In this document: positions 35,291 through 46,115 of the stretch, piece by piece
Numbering within the stretch: position 1 is the stretch's first letter
Layout of the letters: every line of letters begins with the position of its first letter
DNA from: Cryptomeria japonica
Taxonomy: Eukaryota > Streptophyta > Pinopsida > Cupressales > Cupressaceae
Direction: 5' to 3'
DNA: 64,000 nt
Assembly (NCBI RefSeq): GCF_030272615.1
Contig: NC_081414.1
Location: 656,654,292 to 656,718,291 of the forward strand
Program-made: the position numbers and the translations under genes
Notes under the pieces: model-generated
Database searches by the model: none
What the model was told of the DNA's origin: nothing
What the model saw: only the letters and a program-made list of their open reading frames with translations

Positions 35291-38200
35291 ATGATGCATT
35301 CATTTCATAGATGTGATAATGGATTAGCTTCCCTTGTTTCAATTTTTCCTTCTCCTAAAGAACCTCCCCCCATCTATAACAACATTTTAGTACCTAAAAG
35401 AGTTGCTACAAATCCCTTTGAGACTCTCCCATGCTCTAAGGATGAAGACTTTAAGAGTGATCTTGACAATTCTCCTAAAATGTGCCCTTCCTATTTAGCT
35501 ATCCTAGAGGAAGAGAATGATATTATAAACACCTTTCTTAATGTTACTTCACCTTCCCTACATGATGCCTCTCTAAGTGAAAAGGTATTGATGGACATTG
35601 ACTTATTTTCTCCTAAAGTTGGTCCTTCCAATGGGGGCAAGTTAGTGCAACAAAAGGTTATGAACACTTCTTTCAAAGATCTCCTTCCTAAGCATGAATC
35701 TTTGGAGAAATATGTTCATGTTCCTCCTAAAAAACACTCCCTTCATGAGGATCCTTTTGTGCAAGAAGATGACATTATCCCTACATTTCCTAGTGATGGT
35801 ATTTCCTTTTCCAACAAAATTCCCACTAGAGATGATGAATTAATGATAAATGCTTACCCTTCTCCTAAAGTTTGTCTTACCCATAAGCATCCCTTAGAGA
35901 AAGAAAATGAAATAATAAGCAATTTCCTTAATTCTCTCTCCCCTAAAGATCATATTGAACATATTTTGAGGAAAGAGGATGAGTTTAACACATCTATTGA
36001 TGCTCTCCCTCCTAAGGATGAGGAATTAATAAACAATGTTATCTCCTCTCCCGAAATTGACAATACTTCAAACATTCCTTTCAACAACCTCACTATTTGG
36101 GATGAACCATTAGAAGAAGGTGTAGATTATTCTCTTCCCCATGAGAGAACCCTAGCCAAAGAAGATGAAAGCAAGATTGAAAACTCCCTTGATAGTTTCT
36201 CACCTTCCTTGAATCTCAATTATTCTCCCTCTAAAAATAAAGCGTCTCCCTCTCCTCAACTTGGTTCTACTCATAAGGATACCCTAGTTCAAAGCAAGAT
36301 GGTTAACATCTCTTTCAAAGATATTCCTCTCAAAAGTGAGACTTTAGAGAGTAATTTTGATCCTTCTCCTAGAGAGTTTATTCCCCATGTAGATCCTTTG
36401 ATGATAGAGGATGATATGACTTTTCCTAGTATTACTCTTCCTACTGGAACATCAATGCCTACCCCTTGTCTCTCTCCTAAAATTGATTTAATCCGTGATG
36501 AGATTTTAGTGCAAGAGAAGACTATCAACAATTCTTCCAACACTTTTGTTCATTCCTCTAAACCATCCTCAATCAATTTGATACGTGTGAATGAAACACC
36601 TAACAAACCTCTCTTCACTGTCCAAGGTGCTTGTCCTTCTCAAAATTCTCAACCTTTAAATAAGCCTATCTTAGTGGTTCAAGGTGGTTATGCTAATGAT
36701 TCTTTTTGCACTCCTAAGAAACCTATTATTATTGTGCAAGGAGGTTATTCTACTAAGAGCCCTTATGAGTATGCTAAGCAACTGACTAGAGAGAGTTATA
36801 ATGTGGTTGCTCATACCTATAACACAAGAAACAATAGGCAACCTAATCCTCCTCCAGTTAGCCCAACTTCACTTCCTCCTTCCCAACCTATTCTTCCTCA
36901 AGCTCCTCGTATTTCACAAATGCTTAGTAAGGACTATGATCTCATAGAACAACTTAAAGCTACCCCTACTAAGATATCCCTTTGGGATTTGATCCAAACT
37001 TCTTCCGCTCATCATGGAATGTTACAAGATGCCTTGAAAGATTTGAATGTTCCTCCACCTAATACATCTAGTAATATAGTGTCTTTGGTTAACTCTGTGA
37101 TGAATCCTAAAGCTCAAATTGTGTTTACTCAAGATGAGTTGCCTACTAGTGAAATTCATCATCAATATGATCCCTTGATGATTGTGGTTATCATAAATGA
37201 CACTGCTATAAGACGAACATTGGTAGATAATGGTTCTGGCCTTAATGTGTGTAGCATTAATCTATTGCATAAGATGATTGTGGATACATCCCTTATTGAG
37301 CCTGACTCTTGTCCCATTCGAGGCTTTGATAATGTGGCTAAGTCTTCATTAGGTATTATCACCTTACCCATCATAGTGGGACCTGTTACTTTGCCTACTC
37401 CTATCCATGTTATGTCGGGAAATCTAACATACAACTTGTTATTAGGGAGACCTTGGATTCACAGTATGCAAGCTGTCCCCTCTACATTGCATAGACAAGT
37501 TAAATTTATTTATAATAATAAGACATATACCTTGATAGGTGATACTAATTTTCAAGTTTGTTTGCAAACATCTACTTCCAAAGGGAGTTCTTCTAAGCCT
37601 TCCTCTTCTAGTGATGACTCGTTAAACAAGATACCTATGGATGAATCATCACCCTCTGATAATCAAAATTCTTTGGATGAGTCTGAAGTTCCTGAAGAAG
37701 ATTCTTCTCAACTTAAATCTACACATGAAAAGGCTTTTGATCCTGAGAAGGTTCTTGCAGAAGACGATTGGGGATCTCTTGATTTTAATCCCACCTTTGT
37801 AGGTGAGTATAGGGTTCCTCCTAGAGAGCTTAAAGTTAAAAAGAAGGAAGAAACTAGAGATCAATTAGTCTTACCTAAACCTATGAGCAATAATTTTGTG
37901 GCCGCTTCTCAAAATTCTTCTCCTCACACCTCTAATTCTAAAGAATTTGATTCTTTTTCTTATGAAAAACCACCTTTTCTTTCTGAAATGGCTAATCGTT
38001 ATGGTCGTGGTTTTCACATTTTGGCTAAGAGTGGCTATAGTGGAAGTGGTTGTGGCACAAATGAACAAGGAATTAAAGTTCCTTTAGAACATAACATGCA
38101 TAAATATTCATTTGGACTTGGATATAATCTTTCTAAGCCCACCAAAGCATCTAAAAGACCATCTCTCAATGTGAATGCTATATTTAGTAATGATGATGAT

Positions 38201-38518
38201 CTCACTTCAATTAAATCATCTTCTACTTCTATCAACTCTCATTCCCCTCATAAGGAAATATTGGCGATGAACAAATCTCTTTATGACTCCCCTCAAATTT
38301 CTAAATCCACTTATGAATCTTTATCTCCTATTCATCATAAAGTCCTTTCCTCCAGGGATAAGGCTCTAATAAATTACACTCATCCTTCTTCTAAGATTTC
38401 TTGTGACTTTTCTTCTTCAATTTTTATCATTTTATACATGTTTTTGATCTCACTTATAGTTGAGCATTTAGCATGTCATATTCAAATACCTCATCCAATC
38501 TATCATGTCTTTAAATAA
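35291..38518 (+). CDS. intact 1075-codon ORF of element B: repeat domain + aspartic protease + G-patch-like
   Basis: Start MMHSFHRCDNG about 330 bases after the PBS; stop TAA at 38516; no interruption. Residues 1-430 are Ser/Pro/Lys/Glu-rich and contain a roughly 214-residue internal duplication: LVQQKVMNTSFKDLL near 118, LVQSKMVNISFKDIP near 332. Three VQG(G/A) repeats at about 20-residue spacing sit near 440-485. Residues about 560-640 carry ISLWDLIQTSSAHHGMLQDAL and a VFTQDELP segment, as found before the protease in Tat/Ogre polyproteins. The retropepsin-like part has LVDNGSGLNVCS (about 644) and NLLLGRPWIHSMQAVPSTLH (about 712). A degenerate G-patch with GRGFHILAKSGYSGSG and FGLGYNLSK follows (about 905-955). 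The standard gag core, RT and integrase are absent. The N-terminal repeat domain has no family I recognise. Confidence 0.9.
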   Translation: MMHSFHRCDNGLASLVSIFPSPKEPPPIYNNILVPKRVATNPFETLPCSKDEDFKSDLDNSPKMCPSYLAILEEENDIINTFLNVTSPSLHDASLSEKVLMDIDLFSPKVGPSNGGKLVQQKVMNTSFKDLLPKHESLEKYVHVPPKKHSLHEDPFVQEDDIIPTFPSDGISFSNKIPTRDDELMINAYPSPKVCLTHKHPLEKENEIISNFLNSLSPKDHIEHILRKEDEFNTSIDALPPKDEELINNVISSPEIDNTSNIPFNNLTIWDEPLEEGVDYSLPHERTLAKEDESKIENSLDSFSPSLNLNYSPSKNKASPSPQLGSTHKDTLVQSKMVNISFKDIPLKSETLESNFDPSPREFIPHVDPLMIEDDMTFPSITLPTGTSMPTPCLSPKIDLIRDEILVQEKTINNSSNTFVHSSKPSSINLIRVNETPNKPLFTVQGACPSQNSQPLNKPILVVQGGYANDSFCTPKKPIIIVQGGYSTKSPYEYAKQLTRESYNVVAHTYNTRNNRQPNPPPVSPTSLPPSQPILPQAPRISQMLSKDYDLIEQLKATPTKISLWDLIQTSSAHHGMLQDALKDLNVPPPNTSSNIVSLVNSVMNPKAQIVFTQDELPTSEIHHQYDPLMIVVIINDTAIRRTLVDNGSGLNVCSINLLHKMIVDTSLIEPDSCPIRGFDNVAKSSLGIITLPIIVGPVTLPTPIHVMSGNLTYNLLLGRPWIHSMQAVPSTLHRQVKFIYNNKTYTLIGDTNFQVCLQTSTSKGSSSKPSSSSDDSLNKIPMDESSPSDNQNSLDESEVPEEDSSQLKSTHEKAFDPEKVLAEDDWGSLDFNPTFVGEYRVPPRELKVKKKEETRDQLVLPKPMSNNFVAASQNSSPHTSNSKEFDSFSYEKPPFLSEMANRYGRGFHILAKSGYSGSGCGTNEQGIKVPLEHNMHKYSFGLGYNLSKPTKASKRPSLNVNAIFSNDDDLTSIKSSSTSINSHSPHKEILAMNKSLYDSPQISKSTYESLSPIHHKVLSSRDKALINYTHPSSKISCDFSSSIFIILYMFLISLIVEHLACHIQIPHPIYHVFK

Positions 38519-40405
38519 CATTAATGGCTATTATGTTGCTCATCATTATGTGACATTGGTAGCTCATTTACTGGGGGCTCATTGTCATTCATGATGGTAT
38601 AATTTCAAGTGCAATCATATTTTTGAAGCAACATAATAGCCTATTTTTTTTTATGTTATCTCTTGTTCCTATGGGGACAAGACTGATTTCATACATCTCT
38701 TCCTTTTATGGCTAAAGTTTCCCTTTGGGGTAATAGTGTGGAAATATTGATCATCTTTGCTTTAGAATTCTCTTTTCCTAGATATGGGAGAAGATGTGTA
38801 TTCTCTGTCTTATCCTACCCACTTCTTGTGAGGAGCATTTTACATACACTAATGTCTTGCTTGCATGAACTCATGTGAGTATGTAGTACATTTTGTTTAT
38901 GCCTAAATCTCTCCCTGGAAGATTGTGTAAGTCCTTCTCATTGACCTTATTCTTGGGAGGCAATGATTTTTTTTTTTTTCTTTCTTATTTTTATCTAAGG
39001 ATCCACTTTTTCCTATTTCATGGATGGTGTGAACTTTATTACTTGATGTTATTCCTTGTATGCATTTGTTGTTGTTTGTTCAAGGATTCTCTCTTACAAG
39101 AGGTGTAAGTCCTTGACTACAACCTCTTTTGCACTTGGTAAAATACATCCATAATGAATTCACTCTCCCAATTGGGTTAAAAAGAGCGTCATCCTTCATT
39201 AAGAATCACTTTCACCTCGCAAAAGAAGGAAGTATTGCATTCTTATTCTCTTCTTTGTCTTATTCTAGAAGATGTTATATTTGTCTAAGACAATTCCTCT
39301 CGGGGATAGGTGTCTTTTGTACAAAGATCTCTTCTCCTCTAAGGATCTCCTTTACACATACTACAAGATATCCCTTTTCAACTATCTTATCCTTGCTTAA
39401 AGAGTGCAAAACTCTCTTGCTTGGATCTATGACATTGTTGCATTTTTGGGGTATCTTCTTTTGTGATGAAGGTATGTATCCTTGTTCTACTTTGCTTATG
39501 ACATAAACATTACACTTTTTGAGCAATGGGTCATTCTCGGAACCAGAGCACAGACTCTTAGAGCGAGATGTCTCCATTTTTCTTTTATGCAAGGTGATTA
39601 TTCTCGGAACCAGAGCACAGACTCTTAGAGCGAGATGTCACGCTTTTGTACTATACATATACAGGTTGTAGCATACTCGGGCATAGACTCCTATGAGGTG
39701 CTTCTAACCTCCCATACACACACATGCATGAGGTTGAGTGGAACTAGCAGCATAAGGCTAGACTTTCTCACTCCCCTCCCTTACATGGATCACCTAGACA
39801 GACTCTAGGGGCTAGTTTTCCATGTCCTTTTCCCATGGATCACCTAGACAAGATCTAGGGGCGAGAAGTCCATGTTTTCTCTCTCACTATTCTCCTCATG
39901 GATCACCAATGTGTGTATTCATGCTTTTTTCCTTTCTTTTCTTCTCTTTGCATTTTGTTTCCATTTACATTCTTCATCTTGTGTTAGAGAACTCTCAAAT
40001 CCTCACACTCTTTGTTGTGTTGGAATTGAGATTTAGTCCTCTTTCTTACCAAATGAATCTCCATTAGTTTCTGATCTCATATCAAATCTTCTTGTGAGCA
40101 TTTGTCATCAATATTCTTTAACAATTCGAAGTGGTAAACATGATACCCTGTTTCAACTCACTAAAATTAGCAAGCCGGAACAGGGGGGGGCATATAGCTA
40201 CCCTTGAATTTTCATCACCTTCCTTAGTAAGCATTAGGTGATTTTGTGATCTAACATGTGGTTTTGTAGGTTGTGGTTCCTAACTGTGTACTGCAGATAC
40301 CGCTGGGGGCTTCGTTCGACAGACTTATGAATATATCCTTTTTCAAATAATGTTTACATTTTTGTACTTTAGCTTGCATATGCACGTAGTGTTCATATGA
40401 CCGCT
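38519..40405 (+). other. 3' untranslated part of element B, with internal duplications
   Basis: No convincing gene on either strand. A 39-base block (TTCTCGGAACCAGAGCACAG...) is repeated at 39534 and 39601. CATGGATCACCTAGACA...TCTAGGGGC is repeated at 39784 and 39834, with a third start at 39897. Parallel sequence occurs in element E (20829-22110), and its last part in element A (7759-8039). Confidence 0.65.
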
Positions 40406-40420
40406 AAAGTGGGGGCTAAA
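40406..40420 (+). promoter_or_regulatory. polypurine tract of element B
   Basis: AAAGTGGGGGCTAAA directly before the 3' LTR; the same tract is used by elements A and E. Confidence 0.85.
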
Positions 40421-42052
40421 TGTAGTGTCGTAAATTGTACGCACTTGCTAGGGTGGTACAATTTCACACCTAGTTTAGCACCTGCCTTGGTGCATTTTTC
40501 AATTTGCATTGCATTTCCCCTTTAGCACTTGATTAATTAAATTAATTAGGTCTAAGGTTCTATTTTATCATCTCCCATATCATAAAGTTGGGCCCTTTTC
40601 ATTAAAGTGTGCCCCTTTCATTTTATTTCTCTAATACATCATTTAATCAAAAACCCTAATTAGGTCCTATTTTGAACTTGGGGGCTTGATTTCGGGGGTC
40701 AAAACATCTCGAAATCAGCTGTAACTTCAGGATTCACTCTAAAATCATTGTATCCGACGACCTTGAAAATTTGGTGAAAAGTTGTCGGGACCATGGTGCC
40801 CGGTGTGCACACGGTCCCGGACATTTTTCTCGAAATTTTAGGAGCGCGATCCAGTCATAAAATAAAGCTTAACCCCAAGAAATTGGTGCGAGATTCAATC
40901 TCTAGGTTGGCCAAAAGTTGAAATTAAGACCTAGGGTTTATACATAAGAGCTCTCTTTCTTCATTTGAAAGGATCGGCGATTTTAGCTAAAAAGGACCTT
41001 CTATGCAGCGAAAGAGTAGATCTTTGAAGACTTCAACAACATTCAACATCCATCCATCAAGAATTCATCAATTTCATTCATCCAATTAGGGCTTTGAAGA
41101 CATTGAAGAGCAATAGGGGATCACCGACTGAAGATTGGCTTGTACCCCTCCCTTGGGGTTGGGTATGATTTCATGTTGTTTTCATGTCTTTCCATAAGCC
41201 TCATTATATAATTTGTATTCATGCTTTATATCACTTTGCATCATTTGGAGCATTTACATTATCATTTACAAGCAATTAGGGTTTACTTTCTAGGTTGCTC
41301 TAGTTTGCTTACTTGCATTTTAGGATCTTGCACACACACAAGGTCTACACACACACATTACTTTTACAATACAACTTGGCTATTTGTGGAGGTGGAAATC
41401 ACCAAAGCGGGGGTTTGACTAAGGCAAAACCCTATATAGCCGCCCACCATACCTTTTCAGATATAAGTGCAGATTTCGGGATTCGAACGACGCCGCAAAT
41501 TGCAGATCTGACGGAAGCGGACCGAGACAAAACTTCACACCAAATTGTAGAGCAGAAACCTAGGACAGGGGCGCTGGGCGCCCTGGTCCTGATAGGACAG
41601 GGGCGCTGGGCACCCTAGTCCCTCAGACAACAACAGTTTTCAGCACTTTTCGACAGCTTTCAGGTTGCCAAAAGGAGCAGTTTCAGGTGCAGAATCAAGT
41701 CAGTGGTGCCTGCGCCCCTATCCCGAACATTTTCACTCAGATTTTAACTCGAGGTATGCATCTGCATTCTTATCTTGTCCTTGTATTTACAGCTTTCCAT
41801 TGTTTAATCTCAATTCTACAATCTTGTTATTAGTTTATACTTACACTTTAGGGTTAATAGTTGAACTTGCATCATTCTATTTATCATTTGCAACAAAGGA
41901 ATAGAAATCCTAATAGGTAGCCCGTGGCTCTCTCTTCCACAAAAAGAAGTAGCCAATTGTGTGATACCTCTAGGCTCTTTCGTATTCCACAAGTGTGTGA
42001 TTGAAAGTGAGATTAGGGCATGTTTGCTTAGTGTCACTTTTTCCCCTACACA
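40421..42052 (+). repeat. 3' LTR of element B (1632 bp)
   Basis: TGTAGTGTCGTAAATTGTAC ... TTTTTCCCCTACACA. Scattered substitutions relative to the 5' LTR, many of them C/T or G/A, plus loss or gain of one leader hairpin unit. A TATA-like box lies at 40939. Confidence 0.95.
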
Positions 42053-42057
42053 ACATA
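42053..42057. repeat. TSD acata, right copy (element B)
   Basis: Matches 33287-33291. Confidence 0.9.
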
Positions 42058-42533
42058 AACAAAACTTTAGTCGCATTCTTAGCTTGAATCCTCCTCTGAG
42101 TTTGCCTCATTCTTTCATATTTCCAATGTAGCTAGGGTGTATTCTACCATAGGGCACTCTGCATTGCATCCCACATGAGCAAGGCCTTCCGCAATCTCCA
42201 CAATATATTTGTCTTCATTTGGGTACCACAGATCCCATGTTCCCAGCTCCCAGTCATTCCCATCCAGCTCCACCCCTTGCTCATCGACCCCAATGTCTTG
42301 TCGCCCCACCAACCCTTTTGAGATGACATAGTCTTTTAGATTGAAGGGGTGGGATGACGCAAGACCTCCAAAGATGTAGAGAAAGAATACCAGACTTTGA
42401 TTGCACTTTGCAAAGGTTTCTCTAAATTGTTCTAGTTCTAGAGTCTGCACGAGCCCATATTTTTTCACATTCATGAGCTCGGTCTGATAATAGAAACCAA
42501 CCAAAGGGATTGTTTTCTCTCCGTTGGATGTTA
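42058..42533 (-). pseudogene. decayed coding sequence of unknown function, fragment cut by elements B and H
   Basis: On the minus strand a 129-codon open stretch (42504-42115) reads YYQTELMNVKKYGLVQTLEL, SLVFFLYIFGG and an acidic tail with DWELGTWDLWYPNEDKYIVE. Coherence extends upstream to the edge of element H (about 42537) and downstream towards element B. No family recognised. It was contiguous with 33286 and below before B inserted, so 32050-33010 may be its continuation. Confidence 0.45.
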
Positions 42534-42537
42534 GAAG

Positions 42538-45500
42538 ATCTATTGGTTAATAGATTTGTCTTGTCTTAATTTTATGATGACTGATCGTGTTACCCTTATT
42601 TGTTAAAAGACAAATTGAACCAACAGTTGGGTAAATTAATGAATAATTCACCCTCTACATAACAGTACAGCTTCCCATATGATATTCAATGATTTTTTTT
42701 TTAAGCATACACAATTCTAACTTCACTTATAACCAGAAAGAGAGTAAAGGCATTCACAGTCATAATTCAATACCACATGAATTCTATTAAGATAAATATT
42801 AAGTATATAAACTCACATATTTACAACCAAAATAGCTTCTCTTCTAAAAAAATTTCCTCTTAACATGGATCTGATCGAGTCTCACTCATGTCTCAAAGGA
42901 TAAGGGGGGTCAGAACATGCATGCAAAATTAACAATAAACCTACTTATTAAATTCATTCACAAACTTATAAAAGTGGAATAATCAAAGAAGCAATAGATG
43001 TTGTATAAATGAATATATCTCAATAAAGATTTTTTGTTGACATTCAAACACACAGATTTGAAAGCTGCAGAATAAGTATCATTCTATTCACTGATAAAAT
43101 GCCTTCCTTTAAAATTCAACACATTCATAAAAAAATAAAGTCTGCTCATCTATCACCACCAAAATTTCTCAGACCTTATCAAAGTCAAGTAAATTAGTTT
43201 TTATAGCCACAACCTGACTAACAGTTCATACGAGAAACATGGAAAACAAACTATTTACGCCCTGCAAATCTAGAGAAAGTAGTGTTTAAACAAAAAAATA
43301 AAACTGCTTTCACAACTAACAATTGAAAAGAGACATCACAACATAGAATATTCCTAAGCAGTTTTGATAACTGCTTTCTTCTTCCAATCCGTGTAAGCAA
43401 CGACAAAGTGTTGAATGATTGTGCTATGTGGTAGCCCCACATGTGTCATTCTTTGCTTCCATACTTCCTTCTCGTGATGTATTTGCGCTACTTTATCTGA
43501 ATGCTCATCTAGGTTCTTCAAATGCACAAGAAAAGAAGGGATTCTATTTTAGACATGAGGCTCATGTCATTTGAAATGAAGCCCTTGTCTTCTTTGATGT
43601 GGTTGATTTTCTGTTCTAATGACCTTGTTATGACCTCAATTGTTTCTAGAGTTTTTTCATCATCTTTTAAACACTTCAAACCAACGCAATGAAGCTCAAT
43701 GCACATGGAAGATACCAATTCCACAAGCTGGTTCACTAATTTGGCAGATTCCTCATATGCCTATCTCACCAACAAATCTTTCAATTCTACATTTTGTCGG
43801 CATACGTACAAAATATTTTCATCCAAGGTAGGAACTGGCTTCTCTGGCAAGAACCTCATTACACCATATTTTTGTACTTCTCTCATCTGAGCTGCCCTTT
43901 TCACCCAATCAACTTCTTCATTCTTCTATTTTACTATTAAATTCTCAAATTCCTTTGTTACTGTGTTTGGATCATCGTGAACCTTATTTAGATCCACAAA
44001 ATATTTCCCTCCCACTTTCTGAATTTCATCTAGCTAATCCACAACAAAGTCTGTCATTAATCTGCATTTTTGAATTTTCTTAATTGCTTTTTGATTGATG
44101 AGGGACTTAGAGTGAAAATATGTAGGAACCTGAAAAATGGGCTATGGATTAGGATAATTGATGGCCTCAATGTATTCTTCCATGTGCCTCATTATCTCTT
44201 TCATTTCAGACCCTAAGTTCACTTTTTCCACCATGAAATCTTTACCTATCGGATCAGCCATAGTTTCATAAGTTTTTCAATGGGCAATCTTCGCAGTCCA
44301 ATTACCTACATATCTTCATCAAAATTAATTTGTGATACAATATTTAACCTTTTCCATTGTAAACCTTTCATAGACACTTACTGAGAATATCCTCGACCAG
44401 GATAGATACTAGAACAACGTTCCTTTTCTTACTAGCTAATGTGTTCTCCAACCATGTTGGCCCTGAGGTTGTGAGAGATTTGTTTGAACTAGTCTTTGCC
44501 TTCTGTTGATCCCTCACTACAAAGGTAGTGACCCCATTCAGGGATTTTCCTACCTGTTGACTATCACCCTCATCATCTAAATCCTATCCTCCCACATTTG
44601 GATTTGAAAAATAAATATCCATCTCGGGTACGGCCTCAAGATCAATTACTGTATCAGCAGGGGAAGATTTTCTTCTGCTCTTAGTTCTAGAATGAGTGAT
44701 TCTACCTATTGTTAATATTATTTTCTCTATACTCTTTCTATTACTTGCTCAACCCTCTCCTTTCTCCTATAAGACCCTGCACAAGATGAAACAAGGGGAT
44801 TAGAAACAATGAATTTAGTGGGAGAGGTTGAACTTTTTGTTGAACTTCTACTTAGTCTTCGTTCTCTAAGCCACTTTTTTGTTCTTCGGATAACCGAGAA
44901 CATCCTGGTTTGAATATGATCCTCTTCATTCTTTCCCCAACCTATTTCTAAAATTACTCCCTTTTCCCTATCATCAACAAACTGGGAATCAAGCAAACCA
45001 CTTTCGTCATCAAAAATATTTATAGTATTCATCTTCAGGCCATAATTTTTAATCTATTGTACTGAGAGTCTTAAGTGACCTCCTATTCAGACCTCATATT
45101 CATCCATGCAATCTACCCAAAAGTCTTCTAGGTTTGGTATATCTTGAAAATCCTTCCTGAGTGTAAGGTGAGCCACTGCAAACCCCTTAGCATCAAAATC
45201 AAATCTCGGAGTATACAACTGAAAGTTGAGCTTCTTGAACTCCAATTCTAAATTCAGGGCATCCGAGACACCATTGCAAGTGTAATAAGTCAACTCAATG
45301 GGGAAAGAAACTCATGTTGGGTGCTTCGACCTATATTTCTTATCTATATGAGCAAGTTGCCTACACACTTTAGTTAAAACTTTCCTTTCAAAGACATAGC
45401 TTGGCAACTTATATGGTTCACCTTCAAAACCACCAAACCTCAAATAAGTGAATCTAGAGAACTGAATATAGAAGCTCCCATATGTGCTTAAAAACTATAT

Positions 45501-46110
45501 TATTTCCTCAGTCAACCTTTTATAGATATCCTCTTTCAATTCAAACACTAGTCTCCCAAGGAAAACATCATGGAGCTTGTGATAATTTTTAGTGGCTCTA
45601 TTTTGTTGCAAATGTAGGTGATAGTCATATATCCTCATGTCATTTCGCTAATTTTCATGATATAAGCCAACCCATTGGCGAGTGCAAGATAAATAGTATA
45701 TGGGGTAAGCTAAAATATAGAAATTTTTGTTACCAAAACAACTTAAACTCTCGTGCATCCTTTCAACAATTAACTCTGCCCAATCTATGTATCTCCCATC
45801 ATCTAAACTAGTGTGAACAAAGAAGTACATCCAGTCTTCCCAAAACAAGGCCATCTGATTCCCTCTAATCCTATGAAGCAAGATGGTAATATCCCATACC
45901 TCTCTAATCAAATGTTCCCTAGTTAATGGTCTAGGTAAATGAGAGCCACCTTTCTAAAAATTCAATAATTAGTTCTGGGCAATAACACTTTGATATGTTG
46001 TCTTGTTTTCAGAGAACAGCCCCTGTGAGTTAGATAATGTCCAATCCTCATACTATTCTTTCTCAAAAATCTTCATGACTGCAACAATAGTTTCTTGATT
46101 CACTTTCAGC
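42538..46110 (-). repeat. 3' LTR of element H (visible part; inner boundary beyond the F insertion or near it)
   Basis: 42538-45290 is closely matched by 61251-64000, including the edge ATCTATTGGTTAATAG. Beyond 45290 the partner lies outside the window, so the true inner end is unknown and may lie past element F near 54400-54870. The LTR contains the C-terminal half of the accessory ORF. Confidence 0.8.
43354..46110 (-). pseudogene. accessory ORF of element H, main part, lying within the LTR
   Basis: Minus-strand coding sequence continues here from 54396-54124; removal of element F and one TSD copy joins the two in frame. It runs through IREVWDITILLHRIRGNQMA, DWAELIVERMHESLSCFGNK and AVAHLTLRKDFQ (45170). 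It continues through a basic segment (KKWLRERRLSRSSTKSS, about 44870) and a coiled-coil-like segment (about 43740-43550) to VVAYTDWKKKAVIKTA and a TAG at 43356. Several stops and frameshifts interrupt it. No enzyme motif is visible and the function is unknown. A second copy of its 3' part lies in the 5' LTR (62066-64000). Confidence 0.6.
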
Positions 46111-46115
46111 AGAAC
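46111..46115. repeat. TSD agaac, left copy (element F)
   Basis: Same five bases at 54119-54123. Confidence 0.9.

Larger units (their letters stand above)
33287..42057 (+). mobile_element. element B: complete non-autonomous LTR retrotransposon (8761 bp plus TSD)
   Basis: Five-base TSD acata at 33287-33291 and 42053-42057 flanks TG...CA LTRs 33292-34956 and 40421-42052. A PBS (34957-34978) and a PPT (40406-40420) are in the right places. The interior has one long ORF (35291-38518) with protease and G-patch-like parts but no standard gag core, RT, RNase H or integrase. LTRs, PBS and PPT match elements A, D and E, so it belongs to the same Tat-like clan. It would need replication and integration proteins supplied by a relative. 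Confidence 0.93.

Noticed and set aside
35491-38235. Several minus-strand ORFs of 61-90 codons within the B ORF
   Set aside because: Shadows of the intact plus-strand 1075-codon frame.
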